Below are positions 1-7,857 of a stretch of DNA of 64,000 nucleotides, piece by piece; position 1 is the first letter of the stretch, and every line of letters begins with the position of its first letter. The DNA lies in contig NZ_WBJS01000007.1 in the NCBI RefSeq assembly GCF_009296265.1, positions 248,001 through 312,000 on the forward strand. The letters run 5' to 3'. Below the pieces are notes generated by a model that saw nothing but the letters and a program-made list of their open reading frames with translations, was not told the origin of the DNA and ran no database searches. Origin of the DNA: Thioclava sp. JE_KL1. GTDB taxonomy: Bacteria > Pseudomonadota > Alphaproteobacteria > Rhodobacterales > Rhodobacteraceae. The position numbers were made by a program, and so were the translations under genes.

Positions 1-193
1 CATCGTCTACATCGGCGACCTGATCCAGAAGACCGAAGCCGAGATGCTCCGCACCCCGAACTTCGGCCGCAAGTCGCTGAACGAGATCAAGGAAGTGCTC
101 TCGGGCATGGGCCTGCATCTCGGCATGGAAGTCGAAGATTGGCCGCCGGAGAACATCGAAGATCTGGCCAAGCGTTTCGAAGACCAGTTCTGA
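1..193 (+). CDS. rpoA: DNA-directed RNA polymerase subunit alpha, C-terminal end (partial)
   Basis: The window opens inside this gene; only the last 63 residues and the stop are present. The visible stretch is the alpha C-terminal domain, which binds UP elements and transcription factors, with the helix-hairpin-helix part around the [12 protein letters not shown] motif and the usual acidic tail ending in EDQF. It is followed by rplQ, the standard end of the alpha operon in bacteria. The 5' part lies outside the window, so the start cannot be judged. Confidence 0.97.
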   Translation, partial: IVYIGDLIQKTEAEMLRTPNFGRKSLNEIKEVLSGMGLHLGMEVEDWPPENIEDLAKRFEDQF

Positions 194-203
194 TTGACGA
201 ATT

Positions 204-228
204 GAGGGGCGTTGGCTAAACGCCCCTC
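204..228 (+). other. Strong hairpin between rpoA and rplQ
   Basis: A perfect 10-bp stem (GAGGGGCGTT / AACGCCCCTC) with the 5-nt loop GGCTA sits just after the rpoA stop. No T-run follows, so it is not a standard intrinsic terminator. It may be a processing or stability element, or a partial attenuator that lowers or separates rplQ expression. Function is inferred from structure only. Confidence 0.5.
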
Positions 229-333
229 CAATGCCCGGACTGCCGGGGACGATCTGGGTCACAAGACCCCAAGGTGAGCCGGTGACACGCATCGCTGGCC
301 TGACAAAGCAAAACGCAAGATTGGAGATAGACA

Positions 334-753
334 ATGCGTCACGCACGTGGCTACCGCCGCCTCAACCGTACCCATGAGCACCGCAAGGCGCTCTTCGCCA
401 ACATGGCTGGCTCGCTGATCGAGCACGAGCAGATCAAGACGACCCTGCCGAAGGCGAAAGAACTGCGCCCGGTCATCGAGAAGCTGATCACGCTCGCCAA
501 GCGCGGTGATCTGCACGCACGCCGTCAGGCGGCCTCGCAGCTCAAGCAGGACCAGTATGTCGCGAAACTCTTCGACATCCTCGGCCCGCGCTACAAGGAC
601 CGTCAGGGCGGCTACGTTCGCATTATGAAAGCCGGTTTCCGTTACGGCGACATGGCTCCGATGGCGATCATCGAATTCGTCGAGCGCGATCTGGACGCAA
701 AAGGTGCGGCAGATAAGGCACGCGTCGAAGCCGAAGAGGCTGCCGAGGATTGA
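334..753 (+). CDS. rplQ: 50S ribosomal protein L17
   Basis: Protein of 139 residues starting [20 protein letters not shown], the hallmark N-terminus of bacterial L17. It binds 23S rRNA near the peptide exit region of the large subunit. Length fits the alphaproteobacterial form, which carries a short acidic tail (VEAEEAAED). A GGAG ribosome-binding site lies just before the ATG. It is the last gene of the alpha operon and is followed by an intrinsic terminator. Confidence 0.98.
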   Translation: MRHARGYRRLNRTHEHRKALFANMAGSLIEHEQIKTTLPKAKELRPVIEKLITLAKRGDLHARRQAASQLKQDQYVAKLFDILGPRYKDRQGGYVRIMKAGFRYGDMAPMAIIEFVERDLDAKGAADKARVEAEEAAED

Positions 754-794
754 TCCTCGCGACCGATTTCCCTGCGAAATCAATGAGAATTGCG

Positions 795-823
795 AAATCC
801 CGCCTATTAGGCGGGATTTTCTT
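795..823 (+). terminator. Rho-independent terminator of the alpha operon
   Basis: Perfect 10-bp stem AAATCCCGCC / GGCGGGATTT with loop TATTA, followed by TCTTATTT. It lies 41 bases after the rplQ stop and closes the rpoA-rplQ transcript. Confidence 0.85.
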
Positions 824-964
824 ATTTCCGCCTGCATTTTCCCGCATTTCTCACGCAAAAGGTTATTGCGCAGATGATGCGCATTCGCGAGTGTAAGCGC
901 GTGGGCGGGTAGGGACGTAATGTCACTGTCGGAGCGAACTCCGCACGGCGCGAACACTTTTAAG

Positions 965-993
965 TTGACCGGGTTAATTCCAAACTGTCTAAA
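965..993 (+). promoter_or_regulatory. Candidate promoter of luxR, possibly leaderless
   Basis: TTGACC at 965-970 and TCTAAA at 988-993 are spaced 17 bases apart. The luxR ATG at 999 lies five bases after the -10-like box, about where transcription would start, and no Shine-Dalgarno sequence precedes it. Both facts fit a leaderless mRNA. The call rests on hexamer similarity alone. Confidence 0.35.
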
Positions 994-998
994 AAGAT

Positions 999-1610
999 AT
1001 GTCGATACAGAGCAGAATCGATTTGAAACTTCGTGACTTGGATCGTTTAGCTCCAAGCGGTTATTTTGTTGGACTGCATATTCGTTTTACGGCGCCTTTG
1101 ATGACGTTCCAGACTTACGACAAAGCCTGGCTCGATCATTATACCGCAAACGGCTATGTGCTCCGTGACCCTATGACTGCTTGGGGGTTTAGCGAGACCG
1201 GCTCAATCCGGTGGAGCGACCCGCGGTTACCCGATCCTTTCCGTCTCTTCGATGAGGCCAAACACTATGGTCTGATCTACGGGGCGACAGTCTCATGCGG
1301 CCCGATCCGGTCCCGTACTATCGCAAGCATGGCGCGCGATGATCGGGAATTCGACCTACCCGAGATCGAGACCTTTGAGCTTATCGTGCGCGAATTGCAC
1401 GACATGACTCAACCGCCTGAGGAACTCACGAGAGCTCAGATCGAAGCCCTGCGCTGTGTTGCTGGGGGTGACCGACACGCGGCGGCGGCCGCGAAACTTG
1501 GAATTTCGGAAAGCGCGCTCAAGGCGCGGCTGAATTCTGCGCGCGCAAGACTGATGGCTCGGACGACCGCCGAAGCTATTCAGCGCGCAAAGGATTTCCG
1601 CCTGTTATAG
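999..1610 (+). CDS. luxR: LuxR-family acyl-homoserine-lactone-binding transcriptional regulator
   Basis: Protein of 203 residues with an N-terminal autoinducer-binding domain (about 10-135) and a C-terminal LuxR/GerE helix-turn-helix (about 142-203, LTRAQIEALRCVAGG...). The signal-binding residues known from TraR are all present with TraR spacing: W44, Y48, D57-P58 and W72. The helix-turn-helix is rather divergent (alanine-rich AAAAAKLGISESALKARL). The AHL synthase gene follows on the same strand 52 bases later, so this is the likely receptor for that signal. The base composition appears less GC-rich than the flanking ribosomal genes. Activator or repressor role cannot be told from sequence. 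Confidence 0.9.
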   Translation: MSIQSRIDLKLRDLDRLAPSGYFVGLHIRFTAPLMTFQTYDKAWLDHYTANGYVLRDPMTAWGFSETGSIRWSDPRLPDPFRLFDEAKHYGLIYGATVSCGPIRSRTIASMARDDREFDLPEIETFELIVRELHDMTQPPEELTRAQIEALRCVAGGDRHAAAAAKLGISESALKARLNSARARLMARTTAEAIQRAKDFRLL

Positions 1611-1662
1611 TGTTGTTGACCCTCCGCACGGCTGTACTGTGACTAACCTGCAGGAGGAAGAC

Positions 1663-2253
1663 ATGCAGACCACTACGCTTTCGTTCACCAATTTTCATAA
1701 TCACGGTGAGCTTTTCGCAAACATGCTGCGCGCCAGGCGCGAGCTCTTCATTGTCCAGAATAAATGGGATCTCCCAGAAGCGATGGGCATGGAATATGAC
1801 CAGTATGACACCCCGGCGAGCCGCTGGGTGGTCGTCCATGACGAGCTGGGCAAGGTGCTGGCAGGCAACCGTCTGACGCCCACGACGACGACCTGCGGGA
1901 TCTACAGCTACATGATCCGCGATGCGCAGCGGGGGCTGCTCGCGACGATCCCGTCCAATCTTCTCTATGACGAAGCTCCGGTCAGCGAGACCGTCTGGGA
2001 AAGCTCGCGTCTGTTCGTGTCCCATGACGTCCCGATGGCGATGCGCCGCAAGGTTCATGCGCGTCTCGTGCAGGAAATCGGCAATTCGGCGCGTGAACTC
2101 GGCGCAAGCTCCGCCCTTACCCTTCTGAACGCGAATTGGCCGCGTTGGGCGGGTCGGGTTGGCGTGGACATGACTGCGATGGGACCGGTGATGGAGATCG
2201 ACGGGATCAAAAATCAGGTCGTATCGATGAACTTCTCCCAAAACCTTCATTAA
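1663..2253 (+). CDS. luxI: Acyl-homoserine-lactone synthase (LuxI family)
   Basis: GNAT-fold enzyme of 196 residues that makes an N-acyl-homoserine lactone from S-adenosylmethionine and an acylated acyl carrier protein. All LuxI invariant residues are visible: R25, F29, W35, D46, D49, R70, E113 and R116 (motif ESSR). The ATG at 1663 is chosen because a strong AGGAGGA lies six bases upstream; a GTG at 1639 in the same frame lacks one. It pairs with luxR upstream and ends at an intrinsic terminator. The acyl chain length cannot be predicted from sequence alone. Confidence 0.93.
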   Translation: MQTTTLSFTNFHNHGELFANMLRARRELFIVQNKWDLPEAMGMEYDQYDTPASRWVVVHDELGKVLAGNRLTPTTTTCGIYSYMIRDAQRGLLATIPSNLLYDEAPVSETVWESSRLFVSHDVPMAMRRKVHARLVQEIGNSARELGASSALTLLNANWPRWAGRVGVDMTAMGPVMEIDGIKNQVVSMNFSQNLH

Positions 2254-2271
2254 AGGGATGGGAAAGATTAG

Positions 2272-2305
2272 AGCCCCCGTGCGCCCCACACGCGCGGGGG
2301 CTTTT
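2272..2305 (+). terminator. Rho-independent terminator after luxI
   Basis: GC-rich stem AGCCCCCG / CGGGGGCT, extended by further pairing toward the loop, followed by TTTT. It isolates the quorum-sensing pair from rarA. Confidence 0.8.
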
Positions 2306-2339
2306 CGTTGGCGGACCGAGACACTAGGTTCACGCCATC

Positions 2340-3656
2340 ATGGCCGACCTATTCGACACGCCCCCCGATCCCAATGCGCCTGCGCCCGAAGCGCCGCGCC
2401 CGCTCGCTGATCGCATCCGCCCAAAAACTCTGGGTGAGGTGATCGGTCAGGAACAGGTGCTTGGTCCTGACGGGCCTTTGGGGGCGATGCTGGCTGCAGG
2501 CTCGCTCGGCTCTCTGATCCTCTGGGGGCCGCCGGGTGTCGGCAAGACCACCATCGCGCGACTGCTGGCCGATGCCTCCGATCGCGCCTTCGTCCAGATT
2601 TCCGCAATCTTCACCGGCGTGCCGGAACTGCGCAAAGTCTTCGAGGCCGCCAAACTGCGGCGCGGGCAGGGCAGGGGAACGCTCCTCTTCGTCGACGAGA
2701 TCCACCGCTTCAACAAGGCGCAGCAGGACAGCTTCCTGCCGCATATGGAAGACGGCACGATCATGCTGGTGGGCGCCACCACCGAAAACCCGAGCTTCGA
2801 GCTGAACGCCGCTGTGCTCAGCCGGGCGCAGGTCATGGTGCTGGAGCGCCTCGACCTCGCCGATCTCGAACGGCTCGCACAGCGCGCCGAGAAGGCGCTC
2901 GATCGTCCGCTGCCGCTGACCGGCAAGGCGCGCGAGGCGCTGCTGGAAATGGCCGATGGCGACGGCCGCGCGCTTCTCAACCTGATCGAGCAGGTCGCGG
3001 CGTGGAAAGTCACCGGCACGCTCGACACCGACGCGCTGTCGACCCGGCTGATGCGCCGCGCGGCGAAATACGACAAGTCGGGCGATGAGCATTACAACCT
3101 GATCTCGGCGCTCCATAAATCCGTGCGCGGATCGGACCCGGACGCCGCGCTCTATTGGTTCGCGCGGATGCTGGAGGGCGGCGAGGACCCGCGCTATCTC
3201 GCGCGGCGCTTTGTGCGCATGGCGGTCGAGGATATCGGGCTGGCCGACCCGCAGGCCCAGACCCATGCGCTCCATGCGTGGGAAATCTACGAGCGCATCG
3301 GCTCGCCCGAGGGGGAGCTGGCTCTGGCGCAGACGGTGATCTACCTCGCGCTCGCCCCGAAATCCAACGCGGGCTACGTCGCCTACAAAGGCGCGCGGGC
3401 GCAGGCGCAGAAGACCGGATCGGAGCCGCCGCCCAAGCATATTCTCAACGCCCCGACCAAACTGATGTCGGAACAGGGCTACGGCGCGGGCTACGCTTAT
3501 GACCACGACGCAGAGGACGGCTTCTCGGGGCAGAACTACTTCCCCGACACGATGAAGCGCCCTGTCCTCTATCAGCCCGTCGAGCGTGGCTTCGAGCGCG
3601 AGTTGAAAAAGCGGGTCGACTGGTTTGCCAAGCTGCGCGAACAGCGCAAATCTTGA
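2340..3656 (+). CDS. rarA: Replication-associated recombination protein A (AAA+ ATPase)
   Basis: Protein of 438 residues in the RarA/MgsA/WRNIP1 clamp-loader-like ATPase family, which acts at stalled replication forks. Walker A is GPPGVGKT (63-70), Walker B is LLFVDE (D119, E120), followed by the family motif HRFNKAQQDSFLPH. The C-terminal tetramerization region contains the conserved SALHKSVRGSDPDAALYW segment. Length fits the family. It overlaps nothing upstream and heads a run of same-strand genes; crcB starts 44 bases after its stop. Confidence 0.96.
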   Translation: MADLFDTPPDPNAPAPEAPRPLADRIRPKTLGEVIGQEQVLGPDGPLGAMLAAGSLGSLILWGPPGVGKTTIARLLADASDRAFVQISAIFTGVPELRKVFEAAKLRRGQGRGTLLFVDEIHRFNKAQQDSFLPHMEDGTIMLVGATTENPSFELNAAVLSRAQVMVLERLDLADLERLAQRAEKALDRPLPLTGKAREALLEMADGDGRALLNLIEQVAAWKVTGTLDTDALSTRLMRRAAKYDKSGDEHYNLISALHKSVRGSDPDAALYWFARMLEGGEDPRYLARRFVRMAVEDIGLADPQAQTHALHAWEIYERIGSPEGELALAQTVIYLALAPKSNAGYVAYKGARAQAQKTGSEPPPKHILNAPTKLMSEQGYGAGYAYDHDAEDGFSGQNYFPDTMKRPVLYQPVERGFERELKKRVDWFAKLREQRKS

Positions 3657-3700
3657 CATTCAGGCCTGTGAACGCTCTTAGGGCGCCAAAGGAGACTGCG

Positions 3701-4078
3701 ATGCTTTCTACGATCTTGCAGGTCGCGCTAGGCGGCGCGATGGGTGCATCGGGGCGCTACCTCGTCGGCGTCGGAATGATGCGCAGCTTCGGCGCGCAGC
3801 CTTTCCCGCTGGGCGTCATCACGGTGAACATCCTCGGCTCGTTCCTGATGGGCGCGCTCGTGGTGTTCCTCGGTGACAAGCAGCTGACCCATTGGAACGC
3901 CTTCCTCGCGACCGGCTTTCTCGGGGGCTTCACCACATTCTCCTCTTTCTCGCTCGAAGCCTATCGTTTGATCGAGAAAGGCGATGTCACATTGGCAGTC
4001 AGCTATATCGGACTGTCGGTCGGCGCGGGGCTTCTGGGCCTTGTCGCTGGCGTTCTATTGATGAGGGCCATGCTATGA
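3701..4078 (+). CDS. crcB: Fluoride efflux channel CrcB/Fluc
   Basis: Small membrane protein of 125 residues with four predicted transmembrane helices. It carries the family motifs GAxGRY near the N-terminus, VNxxGSFxMG, and GFxGGFTTFSSFSxE, the Phe/Ser-rich track that lines the fluoride pore. It works as an antiparallel dimer that exports fluoride. ATG 3701 is chosen over an upstream in-frame codon because AAAGGAGA precedes it. Its stop overlaps the next start by four bases (ATGA). No fluoride riboswitch fits in the 44-base gap upstream. Confidence 0.95.
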   Translation: MLSTILQVALGGAMGASGRYLVGVGMMRSFGAQPFPLGVITVNILGSFLMGALVVFLGDKQLTHWNAFLATGFLGGFTTFSSFSLEAYRLIEKGDVTLAVSYIGLSVGAGLLGLVAGVLLMRAML

Positions 4079-5115
4079 GCGGCGTCCAGCATATCACCGT
4101 CACCGAGGACGAGGGCGAACAGCGCCTCGACCGGTTCCTGAAAAAGCGGTTTCCGCACCTGTCCCAGGGCATGATCGAGAAGTTCTGCCGCAAGGGCGAT
4201 CTGCGCGTGGATAAAGGCCGGGTGAAGGCCAATTCGCGCGTCGCGCCGGGGCAGGAAATCCGGGTGCCGCCGATCCCCGATTCCGCGCCCGCGCCGAGGA
4301 CCGAGGGCATTTCGGAGGAGGATGCGAAATTCATCCAAAGCTGCGTGCTGTGGAAGGATGAGCATATCATCGCGCTCAACAAACCGCCGGGGCTGCCCTC
4401 GCAGGGCGGCTCGGGGCAGGGCAATCGCCATGTCGACGGGCTGAGCGAGGCGCTGACATTCGGCTACAAGGACAAGCCGAAGCTGGTCCATCGCCTCGAC
4501 AAGGACACCTCCGGCGTTCTGCTGCTCGCGCGCACCGACCGGGTCGCGCGCCGCCTGTCCGAGGCGTTCCGCGGAAAGACCACGCGCAAGATCTATTGGG
4601 CGGCCGTCGCAGGCGCGCCCGAGCCGAAGACCGGCACGATCCGCTTCGGTCTGGTGAAAGCGCCGGGTCACGGGCGTGGTGGCGAGGGCGAGAAGATGAT
4701 CTGCATCCATCCCGCCAAGGTCGACAAGACCGAGGGCGCCAAGCGTGCCACCACCGATTACTTCACGCTGCATATCCTCGGCCAGCGGGTCAGCTGGGTC
4801 GCGCTGGTGCCGATCACCGGGCGGACCCACCAGCTGCGCGCGCATATGGCCGAGATCGGCAACCCGATCATCGGCGACGGCAAATATGGTGGCTCGAGCC
4901 AGGAGAACATGGGCGACGGCTGGGGCGCGCAGCTGGGCGGCGAGATTTCCCGAAAGCTGCACCTGCATGCCCGCCAGATCAGCTTCGACCATCCGATCAG
5001 CGGCAAGCGTATCACGCTGACCGCGCCGCTGCCCGAGCACATGAAGCGGACCTGGGACCTGCTGGATTGGCACGAGAAAGACGTGCCAGCTGACCCGTTC
5101 GAGGATCTCGCATGA
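4075..5115 (+). CDS. rluC: RluC/RluD-family 23S rRNA pseudouridine synthase
   Basis: Protein of 346 residues with an N-terminal S4 RNA-binding domain (about 15-75) and the RluA-family catalytic domain. The active-site motif HRLDKDTSG is at 139-147 with catalytic D142, and the later motif GRTHQLRAH is present. Length and domain order fit RluC (E. coli positions 955/2504/2580) better than RluD, but the exact uridines are inferred. It overlaps crcB and the HAD gene by four bases at each end, so the three are translationally coupled. Confidence 0.88.
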   Translation: MSGVQHITVTEDEGEQRLDRFLKKRFPHLSQGMIEKFCRKGDLRVDKGRVKANSRVAPGQEIRVPPIPDSAPAPRTEGISEEDAKFIQSCVLWKDEHIIALNKPPGLPSQGGSGQGNRHVDGLSEALTFGYKDKPKLVHRLDKDTSGVLLLARTDRVARRLSEAFRGKTTRKIYWAAVAGAPEPKTGTIRFGLVKAPGHGRGGEGEKMICIHPAKVDKTEGAKRATTDYFTLHILGQRVSWVALVPITGRTHQLRAHMAEIGNPIIGDGKYGGSSQENMGDGWGAQLGGEISRKLHLHARQISFDHPISGKRITLTAPLPEHMKRTWDLLDWHEKDVPADPFEDLA

Positions 5116-5777
5116 AGCTCGCGATCTTCGATGTCGATGGCACGATCTCGGACAGCCAGAACCACATCACCCATGCGATGACGATCGGGTTCGAGGCGGC
5201 GGGTCTGCCAGCCCCGTCGGCCTCCGCCGTGTTGCAGATCGTCGGCCTGTCGCTGCCGCTCGCGGTGGCGCGGCTTGCGCCGGAGCACGATGCCGAGATG
5301 CAGGCGCGCATCGTCGAGGGCTACAAACAAAGCTACAAGACCGCCCGCGCGGCTTCGCCCGCGCCGCTCTATCCCGGGGCCGAGGCGCTGCTGCGCAAGC
5401 TCGCCGCGCGCGACGACATGCTTCTGGCGGTCGCTACCGGAAAGTCTCGCCGGGGCCTGCGGGCACTGATCGAGTATCACGGGTTGGAAGGGCTGTTCGT
5501 CAGCCAACAGACCGCCGACGATCACCCCTCGAAGCCGCACCCGTCGATGATCGGCGCGGCGTTGAGCGAGGCGAGCGTGGACGCACGCGACGCGGTGATG
5601 ATCGGCGATACCAGCTTCGATATCGAAATGGGCCGCAGCGCGGGCGTCGCGACGATCGGCGTGCGCTGGGGCTACCACGCCCCCGCTGCTCTGGAGGCGG
5701 CCGGGGCGCATCAGATGGTCGATAATTTCGACGGGCTGGAAACGACACTTCTGGATCTGTGGGAGATGAGCGCATGA
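5112..5777 (+). CDS. HAD-superfamily hydrolase (phosphoglycolate phosphatase-like)
   Basis: Protein of 221 residues with the HAD motif I DVDGT (D7 nucleophile, D9), a helical cap (about 15-85), motif II in VATGKSRRG, the conserved lysine in SKPHPSM and motif III MIGDTSFDIEMG. It belongs to the Gph/PGP-like subfamily IA, which dephosphorylates small phosphorylated metabolites; the substrate here is unknown. ATGA overlaps join it to the pseudouridine synthase upstream and the ATP12 gene downstream. Confidence 0.85.
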   Translation: MKLAIFDVDGTISDSQNHITHAMTIGFEAAGLPAPSASAVLQIVGLSLPLAVARLAPEHDAEMQARIVEGYKQSYKTARAASPAPLYPGAEALLRKLAARDDMLLAVATGKSRRGLRALIEYHGLEGLFVSQQTADDHPSKPHPSMIGAALSEASVDARDAVMIGDTSFDIEMGRSAGVATIGVRWGYHAPAALEAAGAHQMVDNFDGLETTLLDLWEMSA

Positions 5778-6484
5778 GCGAATGGGCGGCCAAGCGGTTC
5801 TGGACGGAAACCACCGTCACCGAGCACCCCGAAGGATTCGGCGTGGCGCTGGACGGGCGTGCGGTGAAGACGCCGGCGAAAGCCGCGCTGACCGTGCCGA
5901 CCCGCGCCTATGCCGAAGCCATCGCCGCCGAATGGGACGCGCAGGACGGCGCGATCAAGCCCCATACGATGCCGGTCACCCGCTCTGCCAATGCGGCGAT
6001 CGACAAGGTGGCGCATCAGCATCCCGAGGTCGTCACCCATGTCTGCGAATTCGGCGGCACCGATCTTCTGTGCTACCGCGCCGACGCCCCGGCAAAGCTG
6101 GTCGAGCTTCAAAGCGCGAAATGGGACCCACTGCTGGAATGGGCGGCGCAAACCTATGGCGCGGAGCTGAAGGTCACGACGGGAATTCTTCCGGTGGATC
6201 AGCCTGCCGACCATCTGGCGCGGCTGGAGGCGGAGGTGGCAAACCTCGACCCCTTCGCGCTGGCAGCTCTGCATGATCTCGTGGGCATCACCGGCTCCCT
6301 CGTCCTCGGGCTGGCGGTCACCCGCGGCAGGCTCTCGGCCGAGGAAGCATGGGAGATTTCGCGGCTCGACGAGGACTGGCAAATCGCACAATGGGGCGAC
6401 GATGAAGAGGCGGCGGAGATCGCCGCACACAAGCGCGAGGCACTGTGTGACGCGGCTCGAATCTGGGTGCTCACCGAAAGGTGA
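5774..6484 (+). CDS. ATP12-family F1-ATPase assembly chaperone
   Basis: Protein of 236 residues matching the ATP12 family: N-terminal KRFWTETTVTEHPEGFGVALDGRAVKTPAK, then the conserved EWDAQDGAIKPHTMPVTRSANAAID region, written here in parts, and a helical C-terminus. In mitochondria ATP12 binds F1 alpha subunits during ATP synthase assembly; the family is otherwise found in Alphaproteobacteria. The ATG at 5774 overlaps the HAD stop by four bases and is preferred over an upstream ATG at 5759. It closes this co-directional run. Confidence 0.9.
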   Translation: MSEWAAKRFWTETTVTEHPEGFGVALDGRAVKTPAKAALTVPTRAYAEAIAAEWDAQDGAIKPHTMPVTRSANAAIDKVAHQHPEVVTHVCEFGGTDLLCYRADAPAKLVELQSAKWDPLLEWAAQTYGAELKVTTGILPVDQPADHLARLEAEVANLDPFALAALHDLVGITGSLVLGLAVTRGRLSAEEAWEISRLDEDWQIAQWGDDEEAAEIAAHKREALCDAARIWVLTER

Positions 6485-6620
6485 CCGCCGCGGATTCTCA
6501 CGCCGCTTATTGACCTGCCAAAAGCATCATCACTTGCTGACGATTTACGCAGGGGCCCTCACGAATTCCGGAAACTAGCCTTGACCTTCTTTGATCGGAT
6601 GGACCAAACTTTCGTTACTC

Positions 6621-6682
6621 CGTGTCATGGAGACACGATCGACCAGGTCCGTGAGGGACCAAGAACCGCTCTGTCAGAGCGG
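6621..6682 (+). promoter_or_regulatory. Structured 5' leader of bztA: three tandem hairpins
   Basis: Three successive perfect inverted repeats, each with a 5-nt loop, lie just upstream of the bztA ribosome-binding site: CGTGTC/GACACG (6621-6637), GGTCC/GGACC (6646-6660) and CCGCTC/GAGCGG (6666-6682). The AGGAAGAGG site follows at 6690. The rest of the 219-base gap (6485-6703) shows only a possible -35 TTGACC at 6581. This looks like a folded untranslated leader that could set mRNA stability or translation; I do not recognise a known riboswitch. Confidence 0.5.
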
Positions 6683-6703
6683 CGACAACAGGAAGAGGTA
6701 AAA

Positions 6704-7720
6704 ATGAAGAAATCCGTCTTTTTCGGCGCGCTGACGGCTGCGACGCTGACTGCCGGTCTGGCTGGCGCGGCCACGCTCGATGACGTGAAATCGCGCGGAG
6801 AGCTGATCTGCGGCGTGAACACCGGTCTCGTGGGCTTCGCCGCGCCGGATGCCAACGGTAACTGGTCCGGCTTCGACGTCGCGGTCTGCCAGGCCGTCGC
6901 CGCCGCTGTGCTGGGCGACCCCTCGAAGGTTAAATACGTCCCCACCTCGGGCCAGACGCGCTTCACCGCGCTCGGTTCGGGCGAAGTGGACCTGCTCGCA
7001 CGCAACACCACCTGGACCTTCTCGCGCGACACCGACCTGAAGCTCCAGTTCACCGCGACCAACTACTACGACGGTCAGGGCTTCATGGTCCGCAAGGATT
7101 CGGGCGTGACTTCGGCCAAAGAACTCGACGGTGCGTCGATCTGTATCCAGACCGGTACCACGACCGAGCTGAACCTCGCCGACTACTTCAAGGCCAACAA
7201 CATGTCCTATCAGCCGATCACGGTTGATTCGAACGCCGAAGGCGAACAGCAGTTCCTCGCCGGCGCTTGTGACGCCTACACCACCGACGCGTCCGGCCTC
7301 GCCGCGACCCGCGCCGCTTTCGCGAACCCTTCCGACTACGTGATCCTGCCGGAAATCATCTCGAAAGAGCCGCTGGCTCCGGCCGTCCGTCAGGGCGACG
7401 ATCAGTGGACCGACATCGTCCGCTGGACCGTCTTCGCGCTGATCGGTGCTGAAGAATACGGCGTGACCTCGGCCAATATCGACGAGCTGGCCAAAGGCAC
7501 CGACAACCCGGAAGTCAACCGCCTGCTCGGCACCGAGGGTGACCTCGGCGCGATGATCGGCCTCGACAAAGATTGGGCCGTCAAAGCCATCAAGGCCAAC
7601 GGCAACTACGGCGAAATCTTCGCCGCGACCATCGGCGAGCAGACCCCGATCGGTCTGGCCCGTGGCCTGAACGCTCAGTGGACCCAAGGCGGTCTGATGT
7701 ACGCTCCTCCCTTCCGCTAA
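6704..7720 (+). CDS. bztA: Periplasmic glutamate/glutamine/aspartate/asparagine-binding protein
   Basis: Solute-binding protein of 338 residues with a signal peptide (about 1-22, ending LAGA) and the family-3 fold of amino-acid ABC transporters (GVNTGLVGFA..., LARNTTWTFSRD, CIQTGTTTELNLADYF). It is the first gene of a four-gene operon matching bztABCD of Rhodobacter capsulatus and aapJQMP of rhizobia, which take up acidic amino acids and their amides. ATG 6704 follows a good AGGAAGAGG site. A strong hairpin after the stop probably keeps its mRNA more abundant than that of the membrane subunits. Confidence 0.95.
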   Translation: MKKSVFFGALTAATLTAGLAGAATLDDVKSRGELICGVNTGLVGFAAPDANGNWSGFDVAVCQAVAAAVLGDPSKVKYVPTSGQTRFTALGSGEVDLLARNTTWTFSRDTDLKLQFTATNYYDGQGFMVRKDSGVTSAKELDGASICIQTGTTTELNLADYFKANNMSYQPITVDSNAEGEQQFLAGACDAYTTDASGLAATRAAFANPSDYVILPEIISKEPLAPAVRQGDDQWTDIVRWTVFALIGAEEYGVTSANIDELAKGTDNPEVNRLLGTEGDLGAMIGLDKDWAVKAIKANGNYGEIFAATIGEQTPIGLARGLNAQWTQGGLMYAPPFR

Positions 7721-7731
7721 GAAGGGCCCGG

Positions 7732-7759
7732 CAGGGGCGCGGTTTAATCCGCGCCCCTG
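7732..7759 (+). terminator. Intercistronic hairpin (partial terminator) after bztA
   Basis: Perfect 11-bp stem CAGGGGCGCGG / CCGCGCCCCTG with a 6-nt loop, followed by TTCCGTTTTC. It lies between the binding-protein gene and the permease genes of one operon, the usual place for a hairpin that protects the upstream mRNA or terminates part of the transcripts. Confidence 0.65.
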
Positions 7760-7857
7760 TTCCGTTTTCAAGAGACCGTGCGTAGGGGAGACATCCCCAC
7801 TAAGGCCCGCAAGAATGGCCAGACAAAAATAACGACGCGGCAACAGGGGAAATAAGA

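Noticed and set aside
1611-1662. lux box before luxI
   Set aside because: I found no 18-20-bp dyad resembling known lux boxes here or upstream of luxR.
1639-1662. GTG at 1639 as the luxI start
   Set aside because: No ribosome-binding site precedes it, while AGGAGGA stands before ATG 1663 and gives the standard LuxI numbering.
3657-3700. Fluoride riboswitch before crcB
   Set aside because: Only 44 bases separate the rarA stop from the crcB start and no fluoride-switch pattern is visible.
6485-6620. Sigma-54 promoter for bztA
   Set aside because: A loose CTGCCA...TTGCT stretch exists but does not match the TGGC-N8-TTGC pattern.
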